A DNA stretch of 23,585 bases from Apostichopus californicus (lineage: Eukaryota; Echinodermata; Holothuroidea; Aspidochirotida; Stichopodidae): NCBI GenBank assembly GCA_020650975.1, contig JAIPMN010004111.1, positions 269 through 23,853 of the forward strand, in the 5' to 3' direction. Of this stretch, positions 1-8,713 are shown piece after piece. Under the pieces are notes generated by a model, which searched no databases, was not told the origin of the DNA, and saw only the letters and a program-made list of their open reading frames with translations. The translations under genes and the position numbers were made by a program. How positions within the stretch are numbered: position 1 is the first letter of the stretch; each line of letters begins with the position of its first letter.

Positions 1-355
1 CCCCCCCGACGGACTCAAATGGACGACTGGCGCCCTTTTCAGCTTTTTACCAGTTTTTATACTTATTCGCGATTATTGACTTTTTTATTGCGCTCTCATC
101 TACCTATTGACATTTGTCACATTTTGTTGGTGTAATTTTCTGACAAAATGCTTTAACGGCTATTTATTCTTCGTTTATCTGCAAATTAGCAAGGCCCGGA
201 AAGGGTCATTTCCGGCAATCTAGGGAGTATCTTTACTCAAAAAATTTCTGTACGCTCCGCGCCAACCCGTGGTGGCGCTCCGCTTAGACAGTGTCGAAAG
301 CGCCCCTACAGATCATTCTCGCCCCCTCTGACCAATACCCCTAGCTCCGCCACTG
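1..355 (-). mobile_element. Terminal part of an hAT-like DNA transposon
   Basis: Read on the minus strand, this block begins at 355 with CAGTGGCGGAGCTAGGGG, which resembles the CAGTGGCGGA-type termini of many animal hAT elements. It continues with GC- and CpG-rich sequence unlike the rest of the window. No transposase frame is visible, so it is either a non-autonomous element or the edge of a larger one. The other end would lie before base 1, so terminal inverted repeats and an 8-bp target duplication cannot be tested. Outside the terminus the flank reads CTCTTGGA. Assignment to hAT is from the terminus only. Confidence 0.45.
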
Positions 356-383
356 CTCTTGGATGAAGAACCCACCTTACTAT

Positions 384-487
384 GACCGGGCCGGGTATCG
401 ATACAGGAACCCCCCCCCCCCCCATTTGCTCAGTAAGCCTCATTGCTTGAATTGCCACCGCCTTTATCCACTCGGCCACAGCAGCGG
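384..487 (-). repeat. tRNA-derived SINE or tRNA pseudogene (Ser/Leu-like)
   Basis: On the minus strand an exact A box, TGGCCGAGTGG (468-478), is followed by AAGGCGGTGG as in type II tRNAs (Ser/Leu). About 70 bases on, TCGATACCCGG (391-401) matches the 3' half of a tRNA T arm. The body is broken by a run of 14 C on the plus strand (410-423) and the acceptor stem does not close. It is therefore not a working tRNA. It is best read as a SINE head or an old tRNA-derived insertion sitting just outside the hAT-like end. Confidence 0.5.
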
Positions 488-1400
488 TTTTAGTAACATT
501 CTCACAAGTTGTATTCAGGCTGCAATTAACTGTAAGTTATAAACACACATTCTGGTGTGTAACATGATCATTTAGTATCCGAAAAAAATCCCCAACTCCA
601 TAATAATCAGTCTGCATTTAATTTGTTTAACCAGTTTCTTTATTTATTTTTTACACGTAAGTTTTGAAGATCCGTATGGTCCCACCCTGTAACGATAAGG
701 GCTTTCCTAGTGGTGAGGCGGCTGAGAGTTGGCGGGTATATATGATGCCTAGAGGAAATGCAAACATAAAGATCACCAGTATTACCCCCCAATTTATTTA
801 CCCAGACTTAGGAAAATGCATGGTCAAGTCCAAACATGATGTTGATTATCGGACTGGGATACGCAGTGGGCTAAGCAGTGTGCATCGGTGATGGCCGCAG
901 GCCCTGGCCAACATCATACATGTGATCATGAATAAATGATAAAGAAATTTATTCCATCGCGAATTTCTTAAACGTATCGTTCGGACAGGCTGATTGGAAC
1001 GGATGTAGCATATTTGGTTCCCAAGTGGCACTCGCTTTCCCATCCCAATACCATCACTAACCGTCACTGCCATCAGGCAACTCACGTGGATCCCAATCGG
1101 TTAGGCCTAAACGTTTCTCCTTTTAATATCTGCCACCACAAGGACTATTTCGTACGGACACATTTAATTGTCTAGCAATCTTTACCAGTCCTCGTTTTCT
1201 GCCAGGGAAGTAGGAATAATTATGAGGCAGGGACTATTGAAACATCTAGTAAATTGAACATTCCAAAAGTCGGAGGACAACCTTTAAAGCAGTGTGTGGT
1301 TGATCGTCAGCATCACATCCTAACGCATAAAATGATGTGGCACCCATATTTTGGTTCCCATGGAGGTGGGACACAGGGGATGTACCTACCATATTTTGAA
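488..1400. other. Intergenic, no supported gene
   Basis: Mixed sequence with more CpG than the window average. A plus-strand open frame at 664-891 starts on a non-ATG codon, has no splice sites or recognisable domain, and is read as chance. A TTAGGCCTAA palindrome lies near 1100. Some of this may be old transposon sequence lying between the two element ends, but no boundaries could be seen. Confidence 0.4.
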
Positions 1401-1419
1401 GTCACAGAAGGGCCCCTTT

Positions 1420-1661
1420 CATAAACTAGGAGTGATTTAGTAAAAGAAAATTCCCTGTTATCATTTTTTTTATATTAAAAAGTGCAACTTTGTATATAAA
1501 AAGTGCCCTCTGAGTTTGCGATACGGAATGCACATCTTCTCTCTGTCAGAAGGTTTTGAGGTTACTTTGTCACGTGTTCAAATGAGTCCAGAGGTTTTGC
1601 CCTTCACTCGCGACACCCCCCCCCCTCTCTCGTCGGTCGGAACCCTGTTCCGCCACCCCTG
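1420..1661 (-). mobile_element. Second transposon-like terminus, truncated
   Basis: The minus strand from 1661 reads CAGGGGTGGCGGAACAGGG and then a long G run (1616-1625 is C on the plus strand). It resembles the terminus at 355 in the shared GTGGCGGA core. Inward the sequence turns AT-rich with two AAAGTGC motifs near 1480-1505. No partner inverted repeat was found to the left, so the left limit given is approximate. It is probably a deleted non-autonomous DNA transposon; family uncertain. Confidence 0.35.
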
Positions 1662-2073
1662 AAGCAGTTGAGAATAAGCTGTGAAAAAAGACCTGCTTCC
1701 TTTACTTATTATCGTCAAACGTGTTGCATTGAAGCTGGCGGTCAGAAAGCAACCTCATATTTCTGTCAAACACAGTTCAATATTTTTTCATGATAGAGTA
1801 GAACCCTTTCTGTCAGTGATTGCATGATACCCGCCGAGTCAGGAATGTCCCCCTTTATGTTACTCATTTGTAGTTGGACTTGGCTCTTGCATGACATACA
1901 TCCGTCCAATATTACCATGTGAAACAAACCAGTACGTGTATTGGCTAACGCACGGCACGTTTTGTTGGTAACGGTTTACCGCTATACAATTGGAGCTTGC
2001 ATAGAACACTGATTCGAATACTTACTGCTTGCTCCTCTAGCTCTGTCATTGGCATGCATACTTTTCATACACC
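1662..2073 (+). promoter_or_regulatory. Putative promoter and 5' leader of the 2074 gene
   Basis: This stretch lies upstream of the first coding exon. It contains three ATTGG motifs (inverted CCAAT boxes) at 1940-1944, 1989-1993 and 2048-2052, and locally more CpG (for example around 1930-1965). No TATA box is evident. A pyrimidine-rich CTCCTCTAG ends at 2040, so the coding exon may itself be the second exon of the transcript, with the true start further upstream. NF-Y binding to CCAAT boxes is well established; use here is inferred. Confidence 0.3.
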
Positions 2074-2077
2074 ATGA
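2054..2077 (+). promoter_or_regulatory. Seven-codon uORF overlapping the main start
   Basis: An upstream ATG at 2054-2056 opens a seven-codon frame that ends at TGA 2075-2077, so its stop shares bases with the main ATG (2074-2076) in an ATGA overlap. If the leader includes it, this arrangement would force either leaky scanning or reinitiation. A TAG in the main frame a little upstream (2038-2040) fixes ATG 2074 as the first in-frame start in unspliced sequence. Confidence 0.35.
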
Positions 2078-2095
2078 ATTCGCAAGCAAAGAAAG
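2074..2095 (+). CDS. Exon 1 of the 2074 gene
   Basis: The ATG sits in a good Kozak context (CACCATGA). It encodes MNSQAKK plus one base of the next codon, then donor AAAG|GTAAAT. The exon is followed by a very short intron of 86 bases (2096-2181) that ends in a clear pyrimidine tract, TTTTTTCTCCATAG. The upstream in-frame TAG supports this start. Confidence 0.55.
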
Positions 2096-5000
2096 GTAAA
2101 TATTGTTAATATGGATAAAATGTGAATAGTATTGTGTAAATATTCGATGGATCTGAATGTTATGTTGTTTTTTCTCCATAGTGTTGGCTATTCAGGCTAG
2201 GAAGAAACGAAGGCCAGCCAAACACAAACAGAAATTAGAGGATAAATCCGGTCACAGAAAGTCCGGCCATGGGTAAGTGTGACCTAGCCTAATGTCACGA
2301 TACATGATACTGCACGGACTATTGTATGGCTTGCAGCCTAACGCGTATCTGAGGTGAAAACAAACACGTTCGCAATTTCATATTTTCACGCATATGACCA
2401 AGAATACGTCTGACAGTGACAAAAAAATGAAGAAAGCTTTATGAACGTTCATATCTAGCGTAGTCCAAGTGTGGGGCGGTCTAATTTAGTAATGGTGGTA
2501 TCACATTAATAACAGCTACAAATTAGCCTAGGCCTAGCCAAGGTTAGCAACACTATAACAGTACACGCAAGTAAGCCTTAACTTTTGTTAGTTCAACTCA
2601 CTGAGTAACTGTGAGGGGAGGGTTGGGCCCTTATGCCCATCTAAGGCTCTGCTAGTTCTAATAGTACTTGGCCTACTTGAGCATAGAGTGGCGAAATGTC
2701 AATGCCAGCTGATTTGGCAATTCATTACAATGCCCTCCTTCCAGCATGATCCATATATTGTAGACCATGCTCTATCCAGCATTTCTCACAAAATACTTTG
2801 AAGTAAGATAAACAATTGACATGCAATATTTATGGAAACATATAGCTACACAATCTTAAACTAGTTGTATGTGTACAGTGCTGTCTTACATATGAATGCA
2901 TGATGCTATGGACCTTGTGTAGTTTCTTGATGCTTAGAGCACATTCTGAACTAGGCCTAGGACTTTTAGCTCATACAAGCTCAAATTGGATTCGAGTGAA
3001 GCTAAATATAATTCAAAATGTTTTTATAAGAAACAGTATATAAATTAATGGCTCATTGGTTCCTATATAATTTGTCATAATTCTAGTGATCTAGCAACAT
3101 ACCCAACTGGTAAGTAATGTACATCTGTGTTCAGTTTGTCTTGATAAGTTGTCATCCGACGATACATAAAACTATTTCCTGTGTTTCCATTTTCTCTTGG
3201 TTACCTGGTTTTTACCTTCAATATACATGATATGTTCTTTTAAGGCCAGATCAATACAGCTTTGGCTCCATAGTCCATTTTTAATGTTATTCCTTTGATT
3301 TATTGATTAGAAAAATGCATTAAAACAGATGTTCTTTTAACTTCACACACTGTATTCATATAAGCAACAAAGGACCAACCGATGAAATTAAATCTCCTTT
3401 TTCCGTACAAAGTTTGTCATAAGTGGTAATTGTGAATTTGTTATAATTTGGGCTATGAAAGTTAGATCTAACATTTGATCTGTTTGTGAACTAATGTTAT
3501 CCGACATCTTTGATGAGTCTCTGACATTTAAATGTTAATATCTGAAATGGCAAACAGTGCTACAGAACATGAAAGCAACATTGAACATGTTTTTAATGAT
3601 TTGTAAGAAACTGGCACAGTTCTAATTAATGTTGTCACGCAAATCATCCTATAACATCCTGATAAAAATGGAAGATGGCTATGTCGCGACACTAGTGTTA
3701 CTCTATAGCTCTCCCTGTACGTGACAAGACCTTGTTAGTCAAAGAACTCTTATCAATGGTATGTGCTGGTAAACTTTTAATATGACAGCCTATCAATTGT
3801 AGCCCCATGCAAACTTGTGATGATAAGTTCAACACTGGACATGGTGGGCTGTTGGTACAAATTTCCATGGACGATGAGTCATTGTTTGTAACTCACTTAA
3901 GTAACATCAATCCCCAATGTATGAACTAACAGAAAATATTTCATCTTGTTACCATAGAAGTGCACTTTGAAAAGTTGTCAATATTGCTGGATCTATTTAT
4001 GCCACATGCGAATATGTAATGGTTATACTCCTACAGTTTTCTATGACCAAGCAAGAATCCCAGATTAATCAGTCGATTAAGGAAAGCTCTTTCAAAGTAA
4101 ATTGGAAATAAAACATTAAACTCAAAAAGTAGACCATTGTTATCCATGAGACAGCTGAACAAACAATGACAACATTGTTTGAAGATACAGCACTTGGGTA
4201 TGTGAATTGCAGTACATTAAACTTGCAAACAGACACAAAGTGAGCCAAATGAATGACACACCATTTATTTAAAATTCCTTTCCAGTCGGACTGCTGTTGA
4301 CCAGTTACTCCAAATTTATTCTATTAGTAGATCTGTAAATGAACTATTCAATTTTTGTTGTTATTGATTGCTAGTACACAGCAACTCAGGGAATAATTTA
4401 TCTAGTTTCGCATCGCGAAATACTACACAAAATCATCGTTTTGCTGTACAAGTGCAAAGATGCATAGTGCAATGATGCATATCAGTTTTGTACACAGAAG
4501 CCATATTATTTTGTAAGAGGCAAAATTCAGAACCTTTCAAAACTGCTACATAAAATTTTCAACTCTAGGTTGATTGTAAATGCTACTAGCATTCATTTCA
4601 AAGTAGTTGATGTGAACCAACAGATATGTCAGATCACTGCAGCACATGGCATATGGCAGTCAAACAAGCTCTGTAGTAATAACAAACTTTTGCAACATGG
4701 TTAAAAAACTGTTGAAAGTCCTCAGTGGATCATGTTGTTTACATTATTGGTGTTTGTTGCCACTGGAGGAGATACCCAGTGTGACTGGTATTTACCACCT
4801 CAATTAAGTTGTGTCCTCCGAGGTTATCATTGCCATTAAAAAAAGTAATCAACTTTGACAAAGAAAAATAGTCAAGAAAAAGTTTGAGCTCTGAATTCCC
4901 TTTTTTCAATCATTTCAGAAGCGTGTGTTTTTGTGTGTGTTGAGGGGGACGGGCTGGGTTGGAGGGAGATGAAATGGGAGAAGAAAGACATGGAGGCATG

Positions 5001-6857
5001 GGAAATGTAGAGTCTGTAGGCTCCACACGTTCATAGGTTAGCATAACTTGACAATGTTATGCTGTTGCGATGGTAAGCCTCCTAAAGTATTCTATGAACC
5101 CTTAAATTTGTTGTGCTCTCCTATCCCGAAGAAACCATCAAACAATGATACTTGCAGTTTGACACTGCACATGGGCTAGAAGGGTGGTTTTTTGGGGGGG
5201 GGGGGGAGAATGGAGTTCCTGCAATAAAAATGTCTGCAATGTTTTCCCTTTCAAACTTCACCATACATTTTCAAGTCAGTTTTTAAGCTTACTGTAAATT
5301 CGTAAGGAACTCTTCACACATTTTTGAAGGTGTTATGAAATAAAAGATGCAATGATTGTTATTGCACACAAATCTCCATAATTAATGACATCAAGATAGT
5401 GGTGCTATTAGAGATAAATAGAAAAAAAAGACTTTAGAGTTGTGAGCATTATCCGTACATCCAATTTTTTCCCCTTCAAATCAAGGTTGTGCCCAGAGGA
5501 GAATAAATCCTGTACGCTACTTTAGTTACTGCATCTAGCCTTAAGTCATGGCTGATCTCAAGTCATTTCTGTATTAATTCCTGGTATTCATTAATAGGAA
5601 ATGATTCTGTTTCTGAGTACTGTCGCCCGTACCGCTGTAGTACAATATCCCCGAGTACAGTTCACACCATACAACCACTTAAATCCAATGAACCTGGATA
5701 AAATGGCATGTTGAGTGGTAAATTGAATTGTGAACTGAAAGCTGAATTGATTAAATTCTTGTTGACGTGCAGTCAAATGAAGTTGATCTGACTGTTGGAG
5801 GAACAGGGCAGTTGTAAGTACTGGGAATCTCGTTAAGCATACATACCTTCCTGTGTGCTTTGTGCACCAGTTAGGTGCCTTATAGAATTATCATTTGAAC
5901 ATTAAAAGACAAAGTTAAAAAAAAAAGGCATTGCTAACCCATCCTGTCTCATGGGATGTGGTCATATAAATTAAATCACATTCCATGTCATGTATTGATT
6001 GTTGGTGAATCTCCCTTGACTTATACCAGTCTGTTTTATGGAAGTTCAGTTTCACAAACATGTAAGAGACCAAATTTAATACTGTACTGTACCTTCTGTA
6101 TACAGTAGCTTGCAGCGTACCTGGGCATAGTCAGGAATCACAATAACTAGAGGATAATGTAATGTTCACAATGGGATAATAGACTAGTTATGGCATATAT
6201 GTAAACAGTAAGCTATTAAACAGGATTGGACTACAATACAAGTTTTATTGGAGTCTATATATTTAGCTCACACGGTCAGATATAGAACGTCTGTTTGCAG
6301 TCAATTGTTAGTGTGCAATCCAAGGGGATTTAAGTGAAATAGTATATATGTATATGTATGTATTGTATGCTGTATAGCTAAATGGAATGTTCTCAAGGAC
6401 TTTCGGTTTTGTTCTCCACATAATTCATGAGCAGGTCTTTCAGGAATGTAGGACTTAACATTAGAATGAAAGCCTTTATTGTTAAACCCTGAGCAAAACT
6501 TTTAAAGATACCTTCACAATATGTACTGTAGGCATCAAAACTGCACTGTGCATTGAATTTACCCATTGCCTTATGATACTATTTCGTACATGTGCAAAGT
6601 AATCATGCAATCAAAGAAAACCATAATCCCTCATTTTAGTGTCATACACCAAAATTCCACCCAGACACGATGAAATGAGGCCTAAATGTCAAAGGTTTGC
6701 TCACGAAACAATTAAATTTGACATAAAATGTCTGGGACAAGACGTTTTTGGTATTGGAGAATTGGTTAATAACAAGCCAATTAGGAGCATTCAAATGGAG
6801 TTGAAACCACATAGTACAGTAGATATTTCTGTAAGGTTGAAGGGTTTCAGATTATGA
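2074..6857 (+). CDS. Candidate six-exon gene, 150-aa basic protein of unknown family
   Basis: Proposed join: 2074-2095, 2182-2272, 4286-4334, 5773-5813, 6030-6061, 6640-6857. The total is 453 bases, 150 residues plus TGA. Every junction has GT/AG borders and all five phases agree with no internal stop. The first 38 residues are rich in Lys, Arg and His, with a KKRRPAKHKQK stretch at about residues 15-25 that looks like a nuclear localisation signal. The middle is neutral. The last 72 residues alternate polar and hydrophobic positions as in a beta-rich domain and end LKPHSTVDISVRL before a short tail. There is no signal peptide or membrane segment. The L-x-P-x-S-x-x-x-I-x-V pattern faintly recalls MSP/ASH-type Ig-like domains, a guess only. 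Exons 3-5 are unusually short (49, 41 and 32 bases), so the middle of the model is the weakest part. I do not recognise the gene. Confidence 0.42.
2182..2272 (+). CDS. Exon 2 of the 2074 gene, basic region
   Basis: Bounded by acceptor CTCCATAG and a consensus donor GG|GTAAGT. Of the three frames only the one continuous with exon 1 is open. It reads about 30 residues, of which about a third are Lys or Arg, including RKKRRPAKHKQK and SGHRKSGH. The composition suggests nuclear entry and perhaps nucleic-acid binding. The exon ends in phase 2. This is the best-supported coding exon in the window. Confidence 0.6.
2273..4285 (+). other. Intron 2 of the 2074 gene
   Basis: AT-rich sequence with no open frame of note apart from the micro-exon candidate at 3087-3109. 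Two TAGGCCTA-type palindromes occur near 2530 and 2953. No repeat boundaries or RNA genes were recognised. Confidence 0.35.
3087..3109 (+). CDS. Possible alternative 23-base micro-exon
   Basis: Acceptor CATAATTCTAG and a strong donor CTG|GTAAGT bound 23 bases. Joined after exon 2 they read GDLATYPT without a stop, and they leave in phase 1. That phase fits the 6640 exon directly (giving a Val at the junction), so exon 2, micro-exon and final exon would form an isoform lacking exons 3-5. It is incompatible with exons 3-4 in the same transcript, because that order meets a stop in exon 4. Either this or the four-exon path may be real. Confidence 0.25.
4286..4334 (+). CDS. Exon 3 of the 2074 gene (candidate)
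   Basis: Acceptor AATTCCTTTCCAG is strong. The donor CT|GTAAAT is weak. Entered in phase 2 from exon 2, the exon reads RTAVDQLLQIYSISRS, a short amphipathic helix-like stretch, and leaves in phase 0 as exon 4 requires. A second frame in the same interval is also open, so frame alone is not decisive. Confidence 0.35.
4335..5772 (+). other. Intron 3, with G-rich tracts
   Basis: No coding signal. It holds a four-tract G-quadruplex motif (4944-4966) and a run of 13 G (5194-5206). A short open frame on the minus strand at its 3' end (5591-5776) overlaps the exon 4 acceptor and is taken as chance. Confidence 0.35.
4944..4966 (+). other. G-quadruplex-prone motif
   Basis: Four G tracts of three or more with loops of 2, 2 and 5 bases (tracts at 4944, 4951, 4956 and 4964) fit the canonical intramolecular G-quadruplex pattern. 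It lies on the non-template strand of the proposed intron 3. Formation in cells is not shown. Confidence 0.5.
5773..5813 (+). CDS. Exon 4 of the 2074 gene (candidate)
   Basis: Acceptor TTGTTGACGTGCAG, preceded by a branch-point-like TTGATTA, and a strong donor TT|GTAAGT. Only the phase-0 entry is open, reading SNEVDLTVGGTGQ and leaving in phase 2. The other two entries meet a stop within the exon, so the match to exon 3's exit phase is informative. Confidence 0.42.
6030..6061 (+). CDS. Exon 5 of the 2074 gene (candidate)
   Basis: Acceptor CCCTTGACTTATACCAG and donor CAT|GTAAGA bound 32 bases. Entered in phase 2, they read FLFYGSSVSQT and leave in phase 1, which is the phase exon 6 needs. Very short exons are uncommon but known. 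The exon could also follow exon 2 directly, since both junctions are phase 2. Confidence 0.38.
6062..6639 (+). other. Intron 5 of the 2074 gene
   Basis: AT-rich, no supported feature inside. The 3' end, CCCTCATTTTAG (6628-6639), is a moderate acceptor. Confidence 0.3.
6640..6857 (+). CDS. Exon 6 of the 2074 gene, C-terminal domain
   Basis: A 72-codon open stretch starts at an acceptor and ends at TGA 6855-6857. It has a mixed, protein-like composition: KIPPRHDEMRPKCQRF, then alternating hydrophobic positions (TIKFDIKCLG) and ELKPHSTVDISVRL. It has no family match that I can name. An internal donor, TCT|GTAAGG at 6831, could turn this terminal exon into an internal one leaving in phase 0; the exon at 9320 would then fit. 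An ATTAAA at 7268-7273 could serve as poly(A) signal for the short form. Confidence 0.45.
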
Positions 6858-7144
6858 GTACTGTATATGGCTTGGTTTAAGTGACATGCTGGACACCTGC
6901 AGCTTTAAAGTGTTCACGTTAACTTGGACCTAATGAACATGATTCAAACAGAGAGATCGTATGGTGTAAAGACGCACATGTATATTTCAATGAAATTTCA
7001 ATGTTTAGTGAAAAATGGGATTCAGTCCTTTCGGTCATCTTTTTTTGTCGTTGTATCGCCCTAAGCCTTGCCCTGTGATGAATTTTAGTTTCCGTGATAG
7101 AGTTCTTGTAATGTTGGCCCATCCTGCCAAAAAATTCTAATATA
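6858..7144. other. Possible 3' UTR or intergenic sequence
   Basis: No coding signal beyond short chance frames on the minus strand (6919-7122). It would be the 3' UTR of the 2074 gene if exon 6 is terminal. Confidence 0.25.
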
Positions 7145-7177
7145 ACACTGACTTACGTCGAGACGTGACGTCAGTGT
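7145..7177. repeat. Nested hairpin containing a CRE palindrome
   Basis: ACACTGAC (7145-7152) and GTCAGTGT (7170-7177) form an 8-bp perfect stem. Inside it, two ACGT motifs can pair again. The right arm overlaps a perfect cAMP response element, TGACGTCA (7166-7173). Confidence 0.4.
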
Positions 7178-7660
7178 GGCACAGTGGTCAAAATCAATCG
7201 GATCTCACTCTAAGCTTGCCCTTGATACAGTACACAGGAATGTGTACAGACTTCGCGTACGGCTGTGATTAAAAAAATTGCTCAATTAACAACTATCTGA
7301 ACAACATATTATGGAGAAAACGGAGTTAGGGAATTCTTGAACGTTTTAACTCTTCAAAAGATTGCTAACTTGCAACTTCACCGAGAATTTTCCATCTAAA
7401 TCGCTATTTTAATTTTACTTTCAGAAATTTGAACTTTCCTCGCTACAGTGTAGCTTGCTAATGATAGTGTCCCTGCAGCCCCCGAAACAAAGTGCTGCGA
7501 TGACGTCACAGCGCTCATCGTTCTCCACTGTTCAAAATATATTAGTTTTGGTTGGCGCGAGGTTAAAAAATTCACTTCTCCTGAATCATACAGTAGGATG
7601 AAAAATCCCCGAACTAGGATTGTGGCGATGAAAAAATTATAGAGTTTTTTCATTTACCCA
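7178..7660. repeat. Repeat-like block with a second CRE
   Basis: More CpG and GC than its surroundings. A second perfect TGACGTCA lies at 7501-7508 within a longer GC-rich patch (7470-7560). Open frames exist on both strands here: minus 7396-7653, and plus after a strong acceptor TTTTACTTTCAG near 7424. Neither has a partner exon or a domain. I favour a dispersed repeat, but no terminal repeats were found. Confidence 0.3.
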
Positions 7661-8330
7661 ATAGACTGTCACTAAAAAATACCTTTAAAGCAACATGCAC
7701 ATTTCAATTTGTAGTCATCAACTTCTCTAGTTAAGTGAAGAAATGCATTTACCATAGAAACCTACCTTTAGTTAGTATTGCTCCATGCTTGTTCGTATTA
7801 TGGACGTACATTTCCATGTTCTAATGAAATTACTTTTTTCTTTTAAATATCCATGACGTGTGCGCACAGCTTTAATGCACGTGTACACCAGTCTAAACTT
7901 GTTCCCCTTCCTTAATACTGAAAGTTCAAACTGTGTACTGTGTCATACAGTTTATTGAATCAATTAGTGGAAGCATCATTTGACTTGAACCATATATTAG
8001 CTGGGTCTCAGAGTCATACAATATTTGTTAGTGTGTGATCATTGTTTTGATAGATTGGTTTGCTGCTTTCAGTGGATCCATGAGAGGCGTTAAGTGATTG
8101 GTTCAAGTATGGTCACGGTTTGGAGTGTAGTACATATATAAATTGTTCACACAAAGCAAAACAAACATGTCAAGGTGATGGCTTGTATGGTCTATACCAT
8201 CAATGCTTTAATAGTTGAACTATCATACTAACAAAATTGTTGTAGTCTGTAAAATACATTCTCTGTGTGTTAAATTAACAAAGTGTGCAATATAGTGAAA
8301 GTGTATGAGATTTCTACATGTGCAAGCCTC
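7661..8330. other. Intergenic or intronic, no gene seen
   Basis: AT-rich sequence. An acceptor-like TTTGCTGCTTTCAG near 8070 is followed by early stops in all frames, so no exon is called. Confidence 0.3.
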
Positions 8331-8632
8331 ACCCAATGCATCATTTAGAAATATGATGAACATGTTAATCTGTCTAATTTTTAGTCACTTGAATATTGTA
8401 AATATATTTAATTTATGATCATTACAAAATTGACTGAGAATTAATAAATAAATTTGAAAAGAACAAAGAAATGATTTATTGTGTGCTAACCCAGACCCAA
8501 TGCACCATTTAGGAATATCCTGTGTTTATCTGTCTCATTATTTGTCACTTGAATATTGTTAATATATATAAATTATGATCATTACAAAATTGACTGAGAA
8601 ATAATAAATAAATTTTAAAAGAGCAAAGAAAA
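8331..8632. repeat. Tandem duplication, period 164 bp, two copies
   Basis: Copy 1 (8331-8494) and copy 2 (8495-8632) share ACCCAATGCA, GTCACTTGAATATTGT, TTATGATCATTACAAAAT, TGACTGAGAA and an AATAAATAAATTT core, with point differences and small indels. Each copy carries AATAAA motifs (first at 8443-8448), which could act as poly(A) signals for plus-strand transcripts. Confidence 0.75.
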
Positions 8633-8642
8633 TAATAGCTAG

Positions 8643-8713
8643 AACAGGGATCTAAGAAGATACCTCAGGATTACAAATCCGGTGCTCGATCACCTCCAGG
8701 GGCTATGACGCCC
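8643..8713 (-). repeat. tRNA-Thr(UGU)-like SINE head
   Basis: On the minus strand GGGCGTCATAGCC resembles a tRNA acceptor stem and D arm, and GATCGAGCACCGG matches the D-arm end of tRNA-Thr. An anticodon arm with loop TTTGTAA (UGU, 8668-8680) follows, then a degenerate T arm, CTTAGATCCC. The stems are imperfect and the T-arm 5' half is lost, so it is a tRNA-derived SINE or pseudogene rather than a tRNA. It directly follows the 164-bp duplication. Confidence 0.5.

Noticed and set aside
664-891. 75-codon plus-strand frame
   Set aside because: Non-ATG start, no splice sites, no domain, and located among repeats.
1982-2179. Minus-strand 65-codon frame with a GTAAGT donor over exon 1
   Set aside because: It overlaps the better-supported plus-strand exon 1 and its intron; composition is His/Ser/Ile-rich chance sequence.
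7396-7653. 85-codon minus-strand frame, and a plus-strand frame behind a strong acceptor in the same place
   Set aside because: Both lie in a CpG-richer repeat-like block and lack partner exons; open frames on both strands suggest composition rather than coding.
8643-8713. A functional tRNA-Thr gene
   Set aside because: Stems are imperfect and the T arm is degenerate, so a SINE or pseudogene is the better reading.
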